DNA from: Pseudomonadota bacterium
Lineage (GTDB): Bacteria; Myxococcota_A; Polyangia; Polyangiales; Polyangiaceae
Direction of reading: 5' to 3'
Assembly: GCA_023432025.1 (NCBI GenBank)
Contig: JAEYVE010000260.1
Location: 1-16,816, forward strand
DNA: 16,816 nucleotides
Shown: piece after piece, positions 13,548 to 16,816 of the stretch
Layout: each line of letters starts with the position of its first letter
How positions within the stretch are numbered: the first letter of the stretch is position 1
Made by a program: the position numbers and the translations under genes
The notes under the pieces: model-generated
What the model saw: the letters and a program-made list of their open reading frames with translations, nothing else
What the model was told of the DNA's origin: nothing
The model's database searches: none

Positions 13548-14846
13548 TCACTCGGCGAGCGACACGAGCTCGCGCACCGCGTCCGCGTAGGAAACGCGCT
13601 CTCCGCGCTCCTGCCGCAAAAAACGCTCGATGCGCGCCCAGCGGGAGAGCGCTTCGTCGACGACGCTGTCCGTGCCTCGCTGATACGCGCCCAGCGCGAT
13701 GAGGTCGCGCTTTTCTTCGCAAGCGGCCCACCAGCGGCGCACGCGCGCCGCCGCGCGCAGCTGCGGCTCGGTCGCGAGGGACGGCAAGAGCCGCGACAAC
13801 GACGCCCCAACGTCAATCGCCGGAAAGTGACCGCGCTCCGCCAAACGACGACTCAAGACGAGGTGCCCATCGAGGATGCCGCGCACCTCGTCGGCGATGG
13901 GCTCCTCCAAGTCGTCCCCCTCGGTCAGCACGGCGTACACGGCCGTGATGGACCCGCGCCGCGTTGCGCCGCTGCGCTCCAAGAGGCGCGGCAGCATGGA
14001 GAAGGCGCTCGGAGGGTAGCCGCGGCGCCCCGGGGGCTCGCCTGCGGCGAGCCCTACTTCGCGCTGCGCGCGAGCGAGGCGCGTCAGCGAGTCGACGAGG
14101 AGCACCACGTGTCGCCCGTCGTCGCGAAAACCTTCAGCGATGGCCGTCGCGGTGTGCGCCGCGCAGATGCGCTCGAGGGGCGGCGCGTCGCTCGTCGCGA
14201 CCACGACCACGGCGCGTCGCCGTGCCTCGCCGGACAGAGCGCGCTCCAAAAACTCCACCACCTCGCGGCCCCGCTCGCCGACCAGCGCCACGACGACCAC
14301 CTCCGCCTCCACGCCGCGCGCGAGCTGCGCGAGCAGCTCGCTCTTGCCGACGCCAGCACCAGCGAACAAGCCCAGCCGCTGTCCACGACCCAGCGTGAAG
14401 AGCGCATCCACCGCGCGCACGCCCGTGCTCACCACCTCGCGCACCGCCGCTCGCTCGAGCGGCGCCGGAGGGGCGCGGTAGACGGGCACCCGCCGGTGCG
14501 TCGTCGCGAGCGGCGCGCCATCGATGGGCTGCCCCCGCGCGTCGAGCACACGCCCCAGGAGGCACTGGTCGAACGGTACGTCGAGCGCCCGTCCCGCTCT
14601 TTCCACGACGTCGTCGACGCCCAACCCGCGCAGCTCTCCCAGGGCGACCGCCAGCACCTCTCCTCGTTCGAAGCCGATGACTTCCGCAGTGAGTGGCGCG
14701 CCGCGCCGTCGAATCACCACCAACTCGCCCAGCCGCGCCCCCGGCAAAGTGAGGCGCAGCGACGCGCCGCGTACGGCCACCACGCGCCCCACCGCGTGCC
14801 CCAACTCCGTGTCGGCCAGCTCGGCTCGCATCCCCTCGAGGTCCAT
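13548..14846 (-). CDS. FliI/SctN-family type III secretion ATPase (orphan)
   Basis: A 432-residue F1-type ATPase of the flagellar/type III export group, which energises unfolding and delivery of substrates at the inner membrane. Visible are the beta-barrel N-terminal domain (1-95), the Walker A AGAGVGKS (162-169), the catalytic region VGERGREVVEFL (189-200), Walker B VVLLVDSLTR (247-256) and the group signature GRRGYPPSAFSMLPRLLERSG (273-293). LSRRLAERGHFPAIDVGASLSR (331-352) and GAYQRGTDSVVDEAL (386-400) also match this family rather than F-type ATP synthase or Rho. ATG at 14846 has an excellent GGGAGGAG upstream; a GTG at 14870 is less likely. No other flagellar or injectisome gene is present, and it appears to be transcribed alone, convergent with dnaJ. 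Confidence 0.93.
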   Translation of the reverse strand: MDLEGMRAELADTELGHAVGRVVAVRGASLRLTLPGARLGELVVIRRRGAPLTAEVIGFERGEVLAVALGELRGLGVDDVVERAGRALDVPFDQCLLGRVLDARGQPIDGAPLATTHRRVPVYRAPPAPLERAAVREVVSTGVRAVDALFTLGRGQRLGLFAGAGVGKSELLAQLARGVEAEVVVVALVGERGREVVEFLERALSGEARRRAVVVVATSDAPPLERICAAHTATAIAEGFRDDGRHVVLLVDSLTRLARAQREVGLAAGEPPGRRGYPPSAFSMLPRLLERSGATRRGSITAVYAVLTEGDDLEEPIADEVRGILDGHLVLSRRLAERGHFPAIDVGASLSRLLPSLATEPQLRAAARVRRWWAACEEKRDLIALGAYQRGTDSVVDEALSRWARIERFLRQERGERVSYADAVRELVSLAE

Positions 14847-14893
14847 GAACCTGCTCCTCCCGTCCGCCACGTCGACAAGAACCCGGCCTGTCG

Positions 14894-14905
14894 GCGCCGC
14901 GGCGC
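14894..14905. repeat. 12-bp palindrome in a divergent promoter region
   Basis: GCGCCGCGGCGC is perfectly palindromic and lies midway between the ATPase gene (minus) and the lipoprotein gene (plus). A second dyad, CCTGT/ACAGG, spans 14908-14928. Either could be an operator; GC-rich palindromes are also frequent by chance in this genome. Confidence 0.35.
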
Positions 14906-14969
14906 TCCCTGTCCACGGACCCTACAGGAAAACTTGCCGCTACCAATTCTGGGGTGCGACGATCGCCGC

Positions 14970-15629
14970 GTGAAAACGAGCCTTCCTCGGTCTGCATCGC
15001 TCCTCGGAGGGGCGCTCTCGGCTCTCCTGTTCGGCTGCGGCGGCGGCACCGTGAAGGCAGAAACGCGCGTCGGCGCGGACGTCGAGGTCTTCGACTTCGA
15101 CCGCCCCATCGCCGAAGAAAAAATCGGACAAGGCGGCGACAAGCAGCAAAAAAAGACGATGGCCGCCTTGAGCGAAACGGGCGCCAGCCGCCGGGGTGCC
15201 AACTCCTCGACGGCGCTCTTCGGCGCGCGTCACGACCTGCGTCTTTCGCCCAGCGAAACCACGCCCAAGTGCCAGTGTTTGGCGGCCGTCGTGGGCAGCC
15301 CGACCACAGCGGGCCTCTCCTGGGCAGGCCCGCAACCCACCGTCGACACGCGGAGCCAACTCGTGGTGGCGCTCGGCTCGGAGGGCATTGCCTGTCCGAA
15401 CAGCAGCGAAGACCAGGTGGCCTCGTACCGCGGCTACACGGTGGATGGCAGCGATGTCGTCATCACGGTGGAGCTCGCCCAAAGTGGCCGCCCCGTGACA
15501 CATGGCGCGATCGTTCCGCGCCCCGCGGCGGGCGGTCAGGTGTACGTCCGCCCTTCGAGCAAACAGGTTCCGTTCGGTCGCGCGCTCGATGGCGCCGAGC
15601 GCTGCGCGCTCGGCGTCGGCGGAGCCTGA
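14970..15629 (+). CDS. Predicted lipoprotein of unknown function
   Basis: A 219-residue protein beginning at GTG 14970. The signal peptide (MKTSLPRSASLLGGALSALLFGC) carries a lipobox with the acylated Cys at 23, so it is probably anchored to a membrane facing the periplasm or outside. The mature part has a charged region (about 38-65, including IAEEKIGQGGDKQQKK), a CQC pair at 101-103, and further cysteines at 142 and 212 that could form disulfides. The C-terminal half looks like a small beta-rich domain (QLVVALGSEGIACP, DVVITVELAQSGRPV, GGQVYVRPSSKQVPFG). I do not recognise a family. It is divergent from the ATPase gene and ends at a strong hairpin. A much longer in-frame reading beginning inside dnaJ was rejected. 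Confidence 0.8.
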   Translation: MKTSLPRSASLLGGALSALLFGCGGGTVKAETRVGADVEVFDFDRPIAEEKIGQGGDKQQKKTMAALSETGASRRGANSSTALFGARHDLRLSPSETTPKCQCLAAVVGSPTTAGLSWAGPQPTVDTRSQLVVALGSEGIACPNSSEDQVASYRGYTVDGSDVVITVELAQSGRPVTHGAIVPRPAAGGQVYVRPSSKQVPFGRALDGAERCALGVGGA

Positions 15630-15635
15630 GCGTCA

Positions 15636-15669
15636 GCGCGCCTCCCGCCGGGAGGCGCGCCTCGCTTTC
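15636..15669 (+). terminator. Strong hairpin between convergent lipoprotein genes
   Basis: GCGCGCCTCCC (15636-15646) and GGGAGGCGCGC (15650-15660) form a perfect 11-bp stem with loop GCC, followed on the plus strand by CTCGCTTTCTC. It begins seven bases after the upstream stop codon. It probably terminates the plus-strand gene and may also block transcripts from the minus strand. Confidence 0.75.
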
Positions 15670-16362
15670 TCAGAGCGACAGCTCGGGCACGGTCGGCAAG
15701 ACGTCCGGACAGCGCTCCTCGACGACGGCGCAGCTCTCCGGCTGCTGGAACGCAACGAGCCCGAGCGCCCAGGCGAGGAAGGTTTGCTCCGAGAGCCCCT
15801 CACAAGCCGGCACCGAGCCGAAAACAGACGAGTAGACGGGAAGAGCGTCGTTTACGCAGGCTTCCAGCTCCGCGACCGTCACGTCGCAGTCTTGGGGCGC
15901 CGTGCATTCCGACTCCTCCTCGGGCGGCTCGGCGAGGCACGCGTCGCGCGCCGCCTGGCAGGCGCCTTCCAGATCCGACTCGGCGGAGAAGGCTGACGTC
16001 ACACCCATGACTTGGCAGAAGCGCTCCTGGTCCAAGAGCTCTCCGACGGTTTCCTCCGAGGCCTCGCACAGCTGCTCCACCTCGTCCGGCGTGAGGTCAT
16101 TCAGGTTCTTCGAGCCGTCCAACCCTGTGTCGAAGTTCGAGCCACCGCTGCCGCTCGACGAGCCGCCGGTGCCGCTCGACTTGCCACCCGTGCCACTCGA
16201 CTTGCCACCCGTGCCGCTCGACGCGCCGCCCGAGCTGCTCCCGGTGCCGCCCGTCCCCTCCGCGGACCCGCCCGAACCGTCGCCACAGCCAGGCGCGGCC
16301 AAAACGGTGAGAACGAGGGAAACCAACGCAGAAAAACGAAGCGTAGACTGAACGGAGGTCAT
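15670..16362 (-). CDS. Cys-rich lipoprotein with Gly/Ser tether
   Basis: A 230-residue protein with a lipoprotein signal (FSALVSLVLTVLAAPGC) and the acylated Cys at residue 26. A flexible Gly/Ser/Thr tether covers about 27-78 and contains repeats of SSGTGGK. A small acidic domain follows (about 85-230) with ten cysteines (99, 116, 135, 142, 153, 159, 169, 187, 211, 218), an even number that suggests five disulfides outside the cytoplasm. Such tethered Cys-rich lipoproteins are very common in Polyangia and mostly lack known function. ATG at 16362 was chosen because the signal peptide starts there; an in-frame start at 16467 adds an unlikely basic leader. It is convergent with the other lipoprotein gene. 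Confidence 0.85.
   Translation of the reverse strand: MTSVQSTLRFSALVSLVLTVLAAPGCGDGSGGSAEGTGGTGSSSGGASSGTGGKSSGTGGKSSGTGGSSSGSGGSNFDTGLDGSKNLNDLTPDEVEQLCEASEETVGELLDQERFCQVMGVTSAFSAESDLEGACQAARDACLAEPPEEESECTAPQDCDVTVAELEACVNDALPVYSSVFGSVPACEGLSEQTFLAWALGLVAFQQPESCAVVEERCPDVLPTVPELSL
16148..16231. repeat. Four 21-bp tandem units inside the lipoprotein tether
   Basis: Units start at 16148, 16169, 16190 and 16211. The two central copies are nearly identical (GTGCCRCTCGACTTGCC core) and the outer ones have diverged. Each codes for seven residues of the SSGTGGK type on the minus strand. Copy-number change would lengthen or shorten the tether without a frameshift. Confidence 0.75.
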
Positions 16363-16503
16363 TGGATCTTCGTCAATAGCCCGAGTCGTTCCGGGCCGCG
16401 AGTGGGTTCTCGAAAGAGGCTCGCGTGTGGACGGCACCTCGAACGGCCCCTTTTCCACCCGTTCCAACCCTCACTCGAACCCTACTTTCTACGGAACGGT
16501 CAC

Positions 16504-16728
16504 GTGAGCGACACAAGGCAGCGCGATCCTGAAGCCATGATGCAAACCACGACAGCAGCCCGGGCGCGTGTGCCCGAGTTGACCGGCGTCACTTTCGGTC
16601 GGGGCAATGTGCCCCTGCCGCGACGCTGGGCGCGGGCCAAGGCATGGTCCGTTCGCAGCCGTGTGGGGCTCGTCGACGTCGACGACATCAAGCGGATGTT
16701 GTCGATGGAGCGAGCCAACCGCGGCTGA
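16504..16728 (+). CDS. Small basic hypothetical protein
   Basis: A 74-residue frame from GTG 16504, with GGA eight bases upstream; ATG at 16537 (63 residues) is the alternative start. The sequence is basic in the middle (PLPRRWARAKAWSVRSR) and ends with an acidic, helix-like VGLVDVDDIKRMLSMERANRG. I recognise no domain, signal or membrane helix. It is divergent from the Cys-rich lipoprotein gene and followed by GC-rich hairpins that could end its transcript. An in-frame extension back to 16012 overlaps the lipoprotein gene and is not credible. Because the frame is short in GC-rich DNA it could be spurious. Confidence 0.45.
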   Translation: MSDTRQRDPEAMMQTTTAARARVPELTGVTFGRGNVPLPRRWARAKAWSVRSRVGLVDVDDIKRMLSMERANRG

Positions 16729-16770
16729 TTGCCCCTTTCCCGAACAGCGCGCCGCGCGAGGGCTCGGAGA

Positions 16771-16811
16771 GGCCCCGCGCGCGGGGCCGGGAGGCGGCCC
16801 GAAGGGCCGCC
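16771..16811 (+). terminator. Two adjacent GC-rich hairpins at the window edge
   Basis: GGCCCCGCG-CGCGGGGCC (16771-16788) is a perfect 18-base palindrome. It is followed by GGCGGCCC-GAA-GGGCCGCC (16793-16811), a perfect 8-bp stem with a 3-base loop. There is no T-run, so this is at best an atypical terminator or 3'-end structure; the continuation is outside the window. Confidence 0.45.
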
Positions 16812-16816
16812 CCGGG

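Noticed and set aside
12756..15629. A 957-codon open frame on the plus strand running across dnaJ, the ATPase gene and the lipoprotein gene
   Set aside because: Only its last 219 codons (from GTG 14970) look like a real protein. The rest is Arg/His/Ala-rich out-of-frame translation of dnaJ and the antisense of the ATPase gene, an effect of high GC.

Overview
The window is about 16.8 kb of very GC-rich, densely coded DNA with strong third-position G/C bias. It looks like a chromosomal segment from a large-genome Myxococcota species, probably of the Polyangia/Sorangium type. The evidence is the mix of an ECF sigma factor followed by a FecR-TPR fusion, lipoproteins with Gly/Ser tethers and many cysteines, long Ala/Glu/Arg coiled coils, and many orphan housekeeping-like genes. 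The lineage is inferred from style; no rRNA or other marker gene is present. I see no tRNA, rRNA, CRISPR array, insertion sequence, phage gene or attachment site, and no gene-free stretch longer than about 240 bases.

Layout. (1) 1-2713, plus strand: the C-terminal part of a DprE2-like short-chain dehydrogenase, a YghO-like GNAT-fold protein that may be made from a leaderless mRNA, and an extended-SDR NAD-dependent epimerase/dehydratase. (2) 2805-4812, minus strand: a LemA lipoprotein gene followed by two coupled TPM-domain genes, an envelope module. (3) 4871-8097, minus strand: a complete three-gene signalling operon of ECF sigma factor, FecR-TPR anti-sigma-like protein and a predicted outer-membrane-associated protein. 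Both junctions are ATGA overlaps, a GGAACTT-type promoter lies upstream, and a good Rho-independent terminator lies downstream. (4) 8224-10208, minus strand: trpE followed by a small acidic protein of unknown function. The trpE leader can form two mutually exclusive hairpins. (5) 10433-13407, plus strand: a methyltransferase-like domain joined to a coiled coil of about 320 residues, then a DnaJ with no dnaK or grpE beside it. (6) 13548-14846, minus strand: a FliI/SctN-type secretion ATPase with no other secretion gene nearby. (7) 14970-16728: two secreted lipoproteins of unknown function, convergent across a perfect 11-bp hairpin, and a small basic protein, followed by GC-rich hairpins at the window edge.

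How the parts work together. The sigma/FecR operon is the clearest self-contained system: an envelope signal would be sensed by the periplasmic FecR-TPR protein and its barrel-like partner and passed to the sigma factor. LemA and the TPM proteins are probably a separate envelope-maintenance unit. TrpE commits chorismate to tryptophan. The remaining genes look like isolated units typical of scattered myxobacterial genomes. No obvious defence, toxin or mobile system is present. The points most worth following are the FecR-TPR/barrel operon, the orphan secretion ATPase, the methyltransferase-coiled-coil fusion, and the leaderless promoter whose spacer is a near-perfect palindrome.
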